Assembly: GCA_963728285.1 (NCBI GenBank)
Contig: CAVSJR010000002.1
Location: 248,001-312,000, forward strand
Length of the DNA stretch: 64,000 nt
Source of the DNA: CAVSJR01 sp963728285
Lineage (GTDB): Bacteria; Actinomycetota; UBA4738; HRBIN12
Reading direction: 5' to 3'
The notes beneath the pieces were generated by a model. That model did no database searches. It saw only the letters and a program-made list of their open reading frames with translations, and was not told where the DNA came from. Below are positions 1-9,013 of the stretch, piece after piece. Every line of letters begins with the position of its first letter. The first letter of the stretch is position 1. Made by a program: the position numbers and the translations under genes.

Positions 1-81
1 GATCCCCTCGATCGCGCGTGATCCCGCTCTGTGCAGGCGGCGGCCGCCCAGCTTGCTGCATCGGCACTTCCGCCCCGAACT

Positions 82-774
82 TCAGTCGATCCCGGCGTCG
101 TCCTGCGTGCCCGGCTCGCCCGGGTCGTCGGCCTCCGGCAGCTCCAGGCGCCAGACGGGCACGGCCGGGAGCGCAGGGTCGATCGAGATCGATTCCCCCT
201 CGGAGGCCCCGAGCTGCCGGGCCGGCTCGGCGGCCCCATCGCCGCCGAACAGGACGTGGCTTGGGCCCGCGACCTCGCGAAGCAGCTCGGCGACCCGAGC
301 CGGCGATCCCCGCGTGATCCGAACCCCCACGGGGCTCATCGAGGCCTCCCCCACCCCGATGCCGATCGACGGAGCGAGATGGCTCTCGTCCGAGCGCTGG
401 GAATCGGCCACGGCCGCCGCGATCTCGATGGCGGCCTGGGTCGCCCGCCCGGCCGCCCCGTCTCCCCGGAACCGCGCGTCCACGACCGGGTGCGTGGACG
501 TGCCGGCCAGGAACAACCGACCGCCCCGCCGGCCGGCCACCACCAGCGCCGCCCGGATGCACCGCTCGTGGATGCGTTCGATGATCGCTCGCGGCAGCTG
601 AGGAGCATCGGCGTCGACCGGCTTCAACTCCACGGACAGCACCGAGATCTGCTCGGCCGATCCATGGGTTGGAGGGGCGACGTTGCCCAGCCCGCGCGCC
701 TTCGGCAGCGGGATCACCCTCCCGTCCATGGTGGGGGTATCGGCGGGGAGGGCGGCCGCCTGAACGTGGCTCAC
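82..774 (-). CDS. Cyclase-homology-like hypothetical protein
   Basis: 230 aa, GTG start at 774 (an ATG at 729 is an alternative). The middle of the protein runs through a pattern like a degenerate class III nucleotidyl cyclase / HAMP-less signalling domain: a strand around 'ISVLSVELKP', a glycine-rich 'VAGRRGGRLFLAG' stretch and a 'GIGIGVGEAS' strand typical of the second half of that fold. The metal-binding aspartates expected in active cyclases are not evident, so catalysis is doubtful. It lies 28 bp downstream of the SufR-like regulator on the same strand and may be co-transcribed. The functional call is an inference from fold-like patterns only. Confidence 0.5.
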   Translation of the reverse strand: MSHVQAAALPADTPTMDGRVIPLPKARGLGNVAPPTHGSAEQISVLSVELKPVDADAPQLPRAIIERIHERCIRAALVVAGRRGGRLFLAGTSTHPVVDARFRGDGAAGRATQAAIEIAAAVADSQRSDESHLAPSIGIGVGEASMSPVGVRITRGSPARVAELLREVAGPSHVLFGGDGAAEPARQLGASEGESISIDPALPAVPVWRLELPEADDPGEPGTQDDAGID

Positions 775-802
775 CGGGGAGGCCGATGACCCGCCTCCCC
801 GT

Positions 803-1492
803 TCAGCGGCCGTCGAGGCGCGCCTCCACCCGGCACGGCGATCGGTCGCTCGCCGGGGCGAACTCGGTCATGCGCAGCGGCGGCTTGATCTCGGCAAGCA
901 TCCCCTCCAGGAGGCCCCGGTGGATGGAGCACACCAGGTCGCGATGCTCGTCGAGGAGGTCGCGGAAGGGGCAATCCCTCATCGTGATCTGGACCGATGT
1001 GGCGTCGCCCCGGCGAAAGCGGGGGTCGAACCCGGCTCGCGCCATGGCCTCCTGCAGGGTCGCCAGGTTCCTCCCCGCAGGCGAGCGCCTCCCCGGCTTC
1101 GGCGCGTCCCTGCGCACGAGGTAGCCGCCCCACTCCCGGGCGAGCTCCTGAGCGCGGGCCCGTGACCGCCCCCCGCGCACGATCGCGGCCAGGATCTCCG
1201 ACAGGAGGCGATAGTCCCGGTGCTCCCCCGAGTCGTGCTCGATCACCGAGTAGAGCGTCTGGGGGCGACCCACGGTCGAGCCCCGGGCGGTCTCCCGCGA
1301 GACGAGGCCCACGTCCTCCAGCCGTCGAAGGTGCGGGCGAAGCGTGTTCGGATGCAGCGACAGCCGCACCGAAAGCTCCCTGACCGACACGGGCCGGCCG
1401 GAGAGCCCGAGATAGCGATAGAGGCGGAACCGGGTATCGTCCGCGAGGGCCTTGTGCACCTCGATCGGCGTCGTCGCGGCATCACGTGCCAT
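803..1492 (-). CDS. SufR-like winged-helix regulator with C-terminal Cys cluster
   Basis: 229 aa. The N-terminal winged helix (about residues 10-80) contains a recognition segment 'SLHPNTLRPHLRRLEDVGL', as in COG2345 / ArsR-like regulators. The C-terminus has Cys174, Cys188, His191 and Cys220, in the region where SufR-type regulators bind an iron-sulfur cluster. It is transcribed divergently from the Mrp Fe-S carrier, which fits sensing of Fe-S status and control of Fe-S carrier expression. The cluster-binding role is inferred from the Cys pattern; the Cys spacing is not identical to cyanobacterial SufR. Confidence 0.75.
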   Translation of the reverse strand: MARDAATTPIEVHKALADDTRFRLYRYLGLSGRPVSVRELSVRLSLHPNTLRPHLRRLEDVGLVSRETARGSTVGRPQTLYSVIEHDSGEHRDYRLLSEILAAIVRGGRSRARAQELAREWGGYLVRRDAPKPGRRSPAGRNLATLQEAMARAGFDPRFRRGDATSVQITMRDCPFRDLLDEHRDLVCSIHRGLLEGMLAEIKPPLRMTEFAPASDRSPCRVEARLDGR

Positions 1493-1514
1493 CGACGCAC
1501 CCCGACCCGAGCGG

Positions 1515-1558
1515 TAGCATGGTGATTAGCACGGTCGACACGGTCCGAATCGTGTAAT
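1515..1558 (+). promoter_or_regulatory. Promoter and inverted repeat between sufR-like gene and mrp
   Basis: TAGCAT at 1515-1520 fits a -10 box for mrp. An imperfect inverted repeat follows: ATTAGCACG at 1525-1533 and CGTGTAAT at 1551-1558, separated by 17 bases. It sits just downstream of the -10 box, where a repressor would block transcription. The divergent SufR-like protein is the obvious candidate to bind it, but that is inference. Confidence 0.4.
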
Positions 1559-1589
1559 GGGCTTCAAGCCTAATCCCTCGGAGGCACTC

Positions 1590-2774
1590 GTGATCACCCA
1601 GGAAGAGGTACGAACCGCGCTGCGGAGCGTGCTCGATCCCGAGATCGGGAGGCCGATCGAGGAGATCGGCATGTTGAAGGGCATCCAGGTCGACGACGGC
1701 GTCGTCCACGTCGACGTCCTCATCACGATCGAGGGCTGCCCCCTGAAGGACCGCATCACCGCCGATGTGACGGCCGCGGTGCAGCCGCTCGAGGGCGTTC
1801 AGGCGGTCGACGTGCGACTCTCGCCGATGAGCCAGGAGGAGCGCTCGGCGCTCGTGGCGAAGCTCCGCGGCACGGCGGAGGCCGCCCCGGGGCAGCGGAC
1901 GTTCTTCTCCGGGAGCGAGACGACGGTCATCGCCGTCGCCTCCGGCAAGGGCGGGGTCGGGAAGTCGAGCGTCACGGTGAATCTCGCCGCGGCCATGGCG
2001 GCCGACGGCCTCAAGGTCGGCGTGCTCGACGCGGATGTCTGGGGCTTTTCCGTTCCTCGGATGATGGGCGTCTCGGGCAAGCCCGTCGGCTTCAACAACA
2101 TGATCCTGCCGCTCGAGGCGTACGGCGTGAAGGTCATCTCGATGGGGTTCTTCGTCCCCGAGGAGACGCCGGTGATCTGGCGCGGACCGATGCTTCACAA
2201 GGCGATCGAGCAGTTCCTCGGCGACGTCTACTGGGGCGAGCTCGACGTCCTGCTCGCCGATCTCCCGCCCGGGACCGGCGACGTGTCGATCTCGCTCGCC
2301 TCGTTCCTGCCGGGCGCGCAGATGCTCGTCGTGACCACTCCGCAGGAGGCGGCGAGGAAGGTGGCGGAGCGGGCCGGAAAGATGGCCGAGCGGACGAACC
2401 TTCGCCCGATCGGCGTCGTCGAGAACATGTCGTTCTACATCTGTCCCCACTGCGGCGATCGCGAGGACATCTTCGGCGCCGGCGGTGGCCTGGAGGCGGC
2501 CGAGACGCTGAGCGTGCCGCTCCTCGCCCAGGTCCCCCTCGTTCCGGCGGTGCGCGCGGGCGGGGACGACGGGATCCCCATCGTGATCAGCCATCCCGAA
2601 TCCCCCGCGAGCGTGGCGCTCATCGAGGCCGCGCGGCGGATCGGGCGAAGCTCGAGGAGCCGAGTCGGCAAGCCCCTGAGCGTGATCGCCGGTCCATCGG
2701 CGCCCGCGTCGGGAGGCCACGAACACGCCCCCGGGCACTCGCACGGCCACGCTCCCGAGCCGGCGTCGAACTAG
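1590..2774 (+). CDS. mrp: Mrp/ApbC-type iron-sulfur cluster carrier ATPase
   Basis: The preferred GTG start at 1590 is preceded by GGAGG at 1580-1584; an ATG at 1557 lies in frame upstream. The protein is 394 aa from the GTG. An N-terminal DUF59/MIP18-like domain (about 1-95) precedes a P-loop NTPase with a deviant Walker A 'GKGGVGKSS' (about 119-127). The conserved CPHC (about 285-288) is the CxxC that bridges a [4Fe-4S] cluster in Mrp/Nbp35 dimers. The C-terminal tail is His-rich (GHEHAPGHSHGH), possibly metal binding. It is a cytosolic carrier that delivers Fe-S clusters to apo-enzymes. Its stop overlaps the converging lgt stop in a shared CTAG. Confidence 0.93.
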   Translation: MITQEEVRTALRSVLDPEIGRPIEEIGMLKGIQVDDGVVHVDVLITIEGCPLKDRITADVTAAVQPLEGVQAVDVRLSPMSQEERSALVAKLRGTAEAAPGQRTFFSGSETTVIAVASGKGGVGKSSVTVNLAAAMAADGLKVGVLDADVWGFSVPRMMGVSGKPVGFNNMILPLEAYGVKVISMGFFVPEETPVIWRGPMLHKAIEQFLGDVYWGELDVLLADLPPGTGDVSISLASFLPGAQMLVVTTPQEAARKVAERAGKMAERTNLRPIGVVENMSFYICPHCGDREDIFGAGGGLEAAETLSVPLLAQVPLVPAVRAGGDDGIPIVISHPESPASVALIEAARRIGRSSRSRVGKPLSVIAGPSAPASGGHEHAPGHSHGHAPEPASN

Positions 2775-3762
2775 CCCGCCGCCGACTCAGCTCCCTCGGC
2801 GGGGGATGCCCCGCCATCGGTTCGTCGCCCCTCCGGCGGGCCGTTCGCGTCCTCGCCCCCGGAGCCGGGCCCCGGGCGAGCCGCCCACCAGATCAGCAGG
2901 GCCGCCGAGATCAGCACCACGGCGAGCGCCGTCCATTGGCTTCCCGTCAGCCCGAAGAAACGCTTGTCGATCCTGAGGAAGTCGGTGACCAGCCGGGTGG
3001 TCCCGTACCACACGCCGAACGTCAACGTGAGCACGCCCTCCCTGCGGACCCGCTTGTTCATCCACCAGAGCAACGCGAACAGCAGCCGACGCACTGATGA
3101 TGTCGTAGAGGGCCGTCTGGTGCACGCCCCACGCCGCGCTCGATCACCGCTCCGTTCTCGCCGAAGAGCGTCGCGCCGGCTCGTGAGATCACGATCTGCT
3201 GCGACCCGTTCAGCAGGTCGGCCACGCACCGGCCGGCGCGACAGACGTACGGCGGCGCGAGGGTGCCGCCCTCGTAGGTCCACGCGAGCGCCCAGCTCGT
3301 CGGCTTCCCGAGGTGATCGCCGATGATCAGGTCGCCGATCCGGCCGATCGCGATGCCGAAGGCGAGCGCGATCACGGCGGGGTCCATCACCTGGAAGAAC
3401 CGATAGCCGAAGCGCCGCATCAGCGGCACGTTCACGAGCATCGCCCCGGCGATCCCGCCCAGCAGGCTGATGCCGCCGCGCCAGACCGCCAGCATCTGGC
3501 CGAGGTTGTCGAACTCCGAGACGTGGGCGATCACGTAGAACAGCCGGGCCCCCACCACGGCGCCGATGAGCGCCCAGAAGATCATCGTGCTGATGTGCTC
3601 GGGATCGATCCCGCGCGACGGCGCGAGCCTCGTGAGGAGCACGGCGCCGAGAAGGAATCCGATCGCGATCCCGAGGCCGTGCGGGGAGATCGCGAACGTG
3701 TCGCCGATGCGGATGCGATCGAGGACCGGCCAGCCGATCGAGGCGATCGTGAGCGCGTCCAC
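2771..3762 (-). CDS. lgt: Prolipoprotein diacylglyceryl transferase (two frameshifts)
   Basis: Lgt moves diacylglycerol from phosphatidylglycerol to the lipobox cysteine of prolipoproteins in the membrane. Residues 1 to about 205 read cleanly from 3762 (multiple membrane segments, 'RLFYVIAH', 'GGISLLGG', 'IGRIGDLIIGDHLG'). The expected 'HQTALYDIISA' then occurs in a second frame (about 3085-3125) and 'LLFALLWWMNKRVRREG' onward in a third, ending at 2771. Two single-base indels around 3080-3140 explain this. Lgt is normally essential in actinobacteria with lipoproteins (one is present at 13882), so sequencing error is likelier than loss. The C-terminal tail is Gly/Glu-rich. Confidence 0.88.
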
Positions 3763-3833
3763 GGGGGGAGTCTAGCGGCGGCTTCCCGGAGGGAGGTCGC
3801 CTCGGCCGGGCCGCCCTCGGACGGTGCGCGGCG

Positions 3834-4437
3834 TCAGCGATCGGGGGAGGCCAGCTCGCCGACCGCCCGCCCCAGGAGGACGCCGCTCGCGACGTCCGAC
3901 GGATAGTGCACCCCGAGATAGACGCGCGACGCGGCCACCGCCACCGACGAGGCCGAGGAGGCCGCGCCGGACGCCCGGGGAGAGGCCGAGGCCGCGGCCG
4001 GCCACGGTGACGAACGCGGTCAGCACGGCCGGGTGGCTGCTCGGCCACGAGCTCTGCGGGGGACGACCGATCATCCGGCGCGTCCCGCCCGGATACAGCT
4101 CGTAGGGTCGCGGGCGACCCACCTCTCGCTTCAGGACCTGCCCGGCGCCCCACGTGGCGCAGGCGGCCGTGATCGCCCGGGCGGCCGTCCCGCGGTGGCC
4201 GAACGCGGCGAGCGCCAGGGCGGCGGCGCATGACGCGTACAGGGATCCGAGCTCCGTCACGCTCGAGAACACGAGATCCGCGGCGGGCCCGTGCCCCGCG
4301 TTGACCGCCCTGAAGGCGGACGCATCGAGCTCGTGCCCCTCCTCCGACGACGAGAGCGTTCCGACGCCGAGCGCGGCGGCCGTCAGCGCGACCGCGCGGA
4401 CCGCGCGCCGGAGGAAGGGATGCATGCGATGCACCAT
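3834..4437 (-). CDS. PAP2-family phosphatase (one frameshift)
   Basis: Membrane phosphatase of the PAP2 / undecaprenyl-pyrophosphatase-like superfamily. Motif 1 is 'KREVGRPRP', motif 2 'SSWPSSHP', and motif 3 'SRVYLGVHYPSDV' reads in the next frame after a one-base shift near 3945, in a GGTGGCGGTGG run. The reading ends in 'ELASPDR' and a stop at 3834-3836. All three catalytic motifs are therefore recoverable. ATG at 4437 or 4425. It lies just downstream of the SRPBCC gene on the same strand (8 bp gap), so the group 6526-3834 may be one operon. The substrate is unknown. Confidence 0.8.
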
Positions 4438-4445
4438 ATCGCGGC

Positions 4446-4901
4446 CTATCGCGGCGCCCGCACCTCGATCTGCCGTTTCTGCGCGAGCGTGCCGTGCCGC
4501 AGGGCGAGTTGCGGGCCCCCGACGAGCCGCAGGCTCCTCGCGGCGAACCCGCCGAGCGGGCCGCCCCGAAAGCGGTAGTCCACCCGGTGCTCGAGCCAGC
4601 AACGATCGGGGGGAAGGCGCGTCAGCGTGGTGGAGACCGTGGCCTGGATGACGCCGGTCAAGCGGACCACCGTTCGCAGCGGCGGCTCCCATTCGAGCAC
4701 GTGGCACCGGATCCTCGCCCGGATCCCGACGAAGCTCATCACCGTGACGTAGCGCACCCCGGCGCGCAGGCCCCCCGGCGGAACGCCCTCCACCGATGCG
4801 ATGTGTCGATCCCACTGCGGCAGGTTGTGTGGATCGCTCACGACGGCCCAGGCCTCCTCCGGCGTGGCGTGCAGCTCGACGCCGAAATCGACGACGGTCA
4901 C
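4446..4901 (-). CDS. SRPBCC (START/polyketide cyclase-like) protein
   Basis: 151 aa, GTG start at 4901 overlapping the upstream stop (GTGA). It has the helix-grip pattern of the SRPBCC fold: an opening strand, then 'TPEEAWAVVSDPHNLPQWD', central strands 'RCHVLEWEPP' and a long C-terminal helix. Such proteins bind hydrophobic ligands. The stop/start overlap implies translational coupling with the PPOx-like gene. The ligand cannot be deduced. A second SRPBCC protein with a similar plan lies at 15638. Confidence 0.8.
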   Translation of the reverse strand: MTVVDFGVELHATPEEAWAVVSDPHNLPQWDRHIASVEGVPPGGLRAGVRYVTVMSFVGIRARIRCHVLEWEPPLRTVVRLTGVIQATVSTTLTRLPPDRCWLEHRVDYRFRGGPLGGFAARSLRLVGGPQLALRHGTLAQKRQIEVRAPR

Positions 4902-5906
4902 GACTCCGCCGCGATCTTCCGACGCGTCCGGGCCCGCCCCCGCTCCCCGGCGGCCGGGATCGCGCCGCTCGACCATCCGAACCACCACACGACCCGGCGA
5001 GGGCGGACGCGCACGAGGACCGAGCCGGTGCGAGCGGCCCCGGCGGCGGCGGCCAGCCGGCCGGCGGATCCCGAGCCGGTCACCAGCTCGTCGACGGCGA
5101 ACGCGGAGCTCGCCCCCTGGATCATGGCGCCGGCCATGTCCGCCGCCCGCCACCACGAGGCGCTGTCGATCGAGAGCGCCACCCGATCGCTCGCCGCCGC
5201 CCCGGCGAGCCCGGCCACCGCCCGCGGCATGGCCGCGAAGAGCTCGTGATCCGTCGCGGCCCACCCGGCCGGGAGCACGGCGAGGCCGTCCTCGCCCTCG
5301 ACCGCGAGCGCCGCCTCGCCGCCGTGGCGACCGAGCGCGCGCGGCGACGTCGCCCGGGACGCCTTCGAGCGGATCGCCGAGCTTCGAGCTCGCGCGAAAG
5401 GAGGCGCCCGTGAGGAGCGGGCCGCCGGGCCATCGTCCCCAGCGCTCCACGACCTCGTCCCCCTCGATCACGGCGCCGCGCTCGATGTCGATTCGCGCGA
5501 AGACGCGCCCCGGGGGCGTCCAGGCGAGGGGAACCTCCCGCGCGTCCACGGCGTAGCCGGCGAAGAATCGGGCGTTCTTTCCGGTGTAGCGAACCGTCGC
5601 GGCGGCGAGGAACGGGGCGGCGGCCATCGAGCTCAACCACGTGCGCGGCTCGAGTGCGTCGTAGGTCCTCGCTCGCCCGGCGAACGACACCGCCCTCGTG
5701 CCCTCCCTGACCAGCCCCGCGACCGACGGGTCGCGAGCCCAGGCGCGCGCCTTCACGGATCGACGGGAGGTCGTGACCCACAGGGCGCCGTCCGACATCG
5801 CGAACACGAGCGGCGTCACGTGCGGTCCCAGCGGCGTGCCGGCGGCGATCCAGCACAGCGTGCCCTCCCGGAGGATGCCGGCGGCGCGCTCGGGCGGTGA
5901 CGTCAC
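4898..5906 (-). CDS. Tandem PPOx-like (FMN-binding split barrel) protein, one frameshift
   Basis: GTG start at 5906 overlaps the stop of the CPBP gene (ATGTGA context). The N-terminal half ('PERAAGILREGTLCWIAAG', 'PHVTPLVFAMSDGALWVTT') matches the pyridoxamine-phosphate-oxidase-like split barrel. After a one-base shift in a GC dinucleotide run (5334-5343), a second barrel-like half appears ('DRVALSIDSASWWRAADMAG'), ending at 4898. Family members bind FMN, F420 or heme. Here the pyrophosphate- and flavin-contacting residues cannot be assigned, so only the fold is called. Coupled on both sides by stop/start overlaps. Confidence 0.7.
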
Positions 5907-6526
5907 ATCGCCGCCCTCGCCCGCCGGCGCGGCGGCCACAGGATCATCGACGTGGTCCAGACGAGGTGGCACAGCAGGCTCGCGAGCATGCCACCCGTCC
6001 ACCATGCGAGCGCGGCCCACACGGCGCCCCCCACCACGGCGGCGGCGATGATGGGGAGCCGAGAGCTCGCCGAGTTGACGAGCACGAAGGCGAGCCAGGT
6101 GAGCGCCGCGCCCGCGCCGGGCCCGGCTTGGGCCAACCGCGGCTGCACGAGCGCTCGCCAGAACAGCTCCTCCCCCACGACCATGACGCCCGCCAGGACG
6201 GCCGCCGTCGTCGTCGGGACGTCGTCGGCGAGCGCGTACGTCTCGCTCGTCTGGCGCTGAAAGGCACGCCACCCCGAGACCACCGCCACGAAGACCCTCG
6301 TGGCGACGTACAGCAGGCCCCCCGCGACGATGCCGAGCGCGAGGGCGGCGCCCGGACCGATCTCGCTCGCGAGCACGGGACGACGCACGAGCACCGCCGC
6401 CGCTCCCATGAGCACGAACGTGGGCGTCATGACGCGCCACACGGAGGCCCTGCCCGCGACGACGAGTCGCCACGCGACGACCTCGGCGGCCACGCCCAGG
6501 CCGATCACCACCGGCTCGAGCGTCAC
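5903..6526 (-). CDS. CPBP-family intramembrane metalloprotease
   Basis: 207 aa with about six hydrophobic segments. The CPBP/CAAX (Rce1-like) glutamic protease signature is present: 'GEELFWRALVQ' (the EExxxR motif, about residue 118) and a late 'LLCHLVWT' histidine. These residues form the intramembrane active site in the family. The substrate is unknown; relatives act in prenyl-protein processing or bacteriocin immunity. It heads the coupled group CPBP / PPOx-like / SRPBCC. Confidence 0.82.
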   Translation of the reverse strand: MTLEPVVIGLGVAAEVVAWRLVVAGRASVWRVMTPTFVLMGAAAVLVRRPVLASEIGPGAALALGIVAGGLLYVATRVFVAVVSGWRAFQRQTSETYALADDVPTTTAAVLAGVMVVGEELFWRALVQPRLAQAGPGAGAALTWLAFVLVNSASSRLPIIAAAVVGGAVWAALAWWTGGMLASLLCHLVWTTSMILWPPRRRARAAM

Positions 6527-6536
6527 GCCGGACGCC

Positions 6537-7366
6537 TCATGCCGGAAGGAACCGGATCTTGGCGGCGACCTCGGCCGTGAACGCCGTGACGACGGCGAGG
6601 TAGAAGAATCCGGTGGCCGCCTGGACCGCGGACGGCCGAGCGCCGCGAAGCGTCAGGCGGACGAGGACGGCGATGAGCGCGGTGGCACCGACCATCCCGA
6701 GGGCGATCCAGGGCGCCAGCGCCCCCGCCGTCAGGAGCGGGTTGAACTCGCGCGAGGACCCCACCGCATCGAAGCCGCCGAGGACGACCGCCGCCGCCTC
6801 GAGGACGACCGCGACGATGAGCGCGTCCGTGTACCAGTTGATCGGCTCCCGGGTCAGCCCGCGGTCGGTGAGGTACCAGTGTCCGAGGAGCAGCCCGTCG
6901 ATCACGGCGCCCAGGAACGCGGCCCCCCCGAGGAGCTGCAGCAGCGCGATCGGCCACGACTGTCTGGCCGTGAACGACAGCGACACCAGCGTCGCGATCG
7001 TGAGCGGCACCGACAGCATGCCGATCGCGCGGGCGACCGATTCCCGTCGCGCGAAGAGGGCCGAGACCCACAACGCCGTCGCCGCCGCCCCGACGCCGGC
7101 GAGCGTGACCGACCAACGTCCCGCGTCGACCCCAGGGACGGCGCCCGCGCGGGCGGTGAGCCACGCGGCTGCCGCAAGGACGAGGATGACCGAGCCCGTC
7201 AGCTTGAAGAACCCCATCTTCACGGTGCCCCACAGCGGGCCGACGAACAGCAGCGCCGTTGCGCCGGCGACCGCCTGCGCGAGCACGACGGCCATGACGC
7301 CCGCGGAGCCCGTCACCGGGCCGGCGCGCGCGGGCCGTCGTCGCTCTCCTCCCGCCCCGCGCCCAT
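6537..7366 (-). CDS. Multi-pass membrane protein of unknown function
   Basis: About 260 aa and roughly eight hydrophobic helices, ending 'FTAEVAAKIRFLPA'. A conserved-looking 'DGLLLGHWYLTDRGL' loop lies mid-protein. The start is unclear. ATG at 7366 has a TAGGCT box at 7380-7375 ideally placed for a leaderless transcript, but its frame ends after 17 codons at a TGA overlapping GTG 7316, from where the main frame is open. Either a one-base error near 7320 joins the two, or a 17-codon leader peptide is coupled to the GTG. I do not recognise the family. Confidence 0.65.
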
Positions 7367-7441
7367 GGCCGCCTAGCCTAGCGGCCGGACGCCGACGGCA
7401 CCGCCGATCGCACGTCGCACGGCGAACGGCCTCGCAGCCGG

Positions 7442-7447
7442 TAGGCT
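7442..7447 (+). promoter_or_regulatory. -10 box (TAGGCT) for leaderless methyltransferase mRNA
   Basis: TAGGCT ends 8 nt before the ATG at 7456. No Shine-Dalgarno sequence intervenes, so the transcript probably begins at or next to the start codon. Confidence 0.5.
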
Positions 7448-7455
7448 GGCGGACC

Positions 7456-8256
7456 ATGCGTGACTGGCGATCCTACGAAGACGTCGCGGACACCTGGGAA
7501 CGAGTGAACGCGCCGAGGAACGCGGTCATCGCGCGCGATCTCCTCGGCCTCGCCGGCCTCGAGCCGGGCCATCGCGTCCTCGACGTCGGGACGGGGACGG
7601 GCTCCCTCGCCGCCGAAGCCGTCGACCTCGCCGGCGGCGACGCGCTCGTCGTGGGCGTCGACGTTGCGCCGGCGATGCTCCGCGTCGGCCGCGCGAGCCA
7701 TCCCGGCCTGCGACTGGCGGCCGCGGGGGCGGTCGATCTTCCGTTCCGCGACGCGACGTTCGACATCGTCGCCGGCAACTTCGTCCTGCAGCACTTCCCG
7801 CGGCCGCAGACCGCCCTGTTCGACATGCTGCGAGTGCTCCGCCGAGGCGGCCGCCTCGCCCTCACCACGTGGGGATCCGGCGAGGACGACCTCGAGAAGA
7901 CCTGGCGCGAGCTGGTCGAGGAGATCGTCGGGCCGGACCTGACGCGCGACGCCATCCAGCGATCCACGCCGGGGCGGGGACGCTTCGGCGATCGGGCGGC
8001 CATCGAGGAGACGCTGCTCGACGCCGGGCTGCGCCACGTTCGCACGGAGCGGCGCGAGTACCGGTTCGTGTTCTCCATCGCCGACTACGTCGCCGGACGA
8101 TCGGTGCTCTCGACGGGACGGTTCGTGCGGGAGATGGTGGGCGCGGACCGGTTCGAGGAATTCCTGGAGCGCGCGCGGACCGTCTACGCGGAGCGGTTCG
8201 CCGATCCGCTCAACGACTTCCGCGACGCGTGGCTGGCGGTCGCCGTCAGGCCGTAG
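7456..8256 (+). CDS. Class I SAM-dependent methyltransferase
   Basis: 266 aa. The Rossmann motif I 'HRVLDVGTGTGSLAAEA' (about residues 36-52) is followed by the acidic motif II 'VVGVDVAPAML' and 'DIVAGNFVLQHFPRPQ', the usual Methyltransf_11/25 layout. The C-terminal 100 residues form the substrate-binding side and resemble UbiE/COQ5-like enzymes, but no substrate can be named. The start is supported by a leaderless promoter signature. It is convergent with the PIG-L gene. Confidence 0.88.
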   Translation: MRDWRSYEDVADTWERVNAPRNAVIARDLLGLAGLEPGHRVLDVGTGTGSLAAEAVDLAGGDALVVGVDVAPAMLRVGRASHPGLRLAAAGAVDLPFRDATFDIVAGNFVLQHFPRPQTALFDMLRVLRRGGRLALTTWGSGEDDLEKTWRELVEEIVGPDLTRDAIQRSTPGRGRFGDRAAIEETLLDAGLRHVRTERREYRFVFSIADYVAGRSVLSTGRFVREMVGADRFEEFLERARTVYAERFADPLNDFRDAWLAVAVRP

Positions 8257-8280
8257 CGCCGGCGCGATGGAGTGGCTCAG

Positions 8281-9013
8281 CTAATCCAGGTGGACGACCC
8301 GAAACTCCTCCGCGTGCTCGACTCCGATCCGAGCACCGGCCCTGCGCGCCTCGTCTCCCATGAACTCCTCGAAGAACCGGATCCCCTCGGCGAGCTGGCT
8401 CGCGTGCTTGGCGAGCGCGTCGACCTTGGTCTGGAAATAGCCCGTCACGTCCTCGCGCGTGGTTCGGCTCGTTCGTCCACCCGAGCCAGACCTCCGAGAC
8501 GTCCCAGGCCTCGAGACCCTCAGCGAGCTGCTCGGTGAAGTAGTGGGGATTCCCGGCCCCGGGAAACGAGGCGTCGAGGGTCGCCTCCCCGGCTCGGCGG
8601 TGATCGGCGTGGTTGAAGAATGCCGTCGGAGGGTCGCCGACCTCGAAGAACCACGCCGTCGGGTCGCACGTGACGATCGTGGTCGGGCGGATCTCCCGGA
8701 TGTCCCGCGCGATCTCGGACCGGACGGCCGGGTCGTTCGCGAGCTCCCCGTCGTGGGTGCCCAGGATTCGGACGCGCGCGAGTCCGAGGACCCGGCCCGC
8801 CTCCATGACCTCATCCGTCCGCGTGCGCGCGAGCTCCTCGCGATCCATGGTCGGATCGTTCGACCCGCGGTCGCCGTTCGTCAGCACGAGCAGGTGGACC
8901 TCGCGTCCCTGCCCAGCGAACTTGGCGAGGGCGCCGCCCGAGGAGATCTCGGCGTCGTCCGGATGCGCGAAGCAGGCGAGCACCGGGCCGCCCGAGGGAG
9001 ACGGCTGCGACAT
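8281..9013 (-). CDS. PIG-L family deacetylase (one frameshift)
   Basis: N-terminal 'ACFAHPDDAEISSGGALA' gives the zinc-binding His-Pro-Asp-Asp motif, and 'FFNHADHRRAG' supplies the third metal-binding histidine. This is the LmbE/MshB-like N-acetylglucosamine deacetylase fold. After a one-base shift near 8458 the C-terminus reads 'REDVTGYFQTKVDALAKHAS' to the stop at 8281. In actinobacteria such enzymes act on GlcNAc-inositol (mycothiol) or other GlcNAc conjugates; which applies here is unknown. Its ATG overlaps the leucyl aminopeptidase stop (TGATG), so the two are translationally coupled. Confidence 0.85.
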
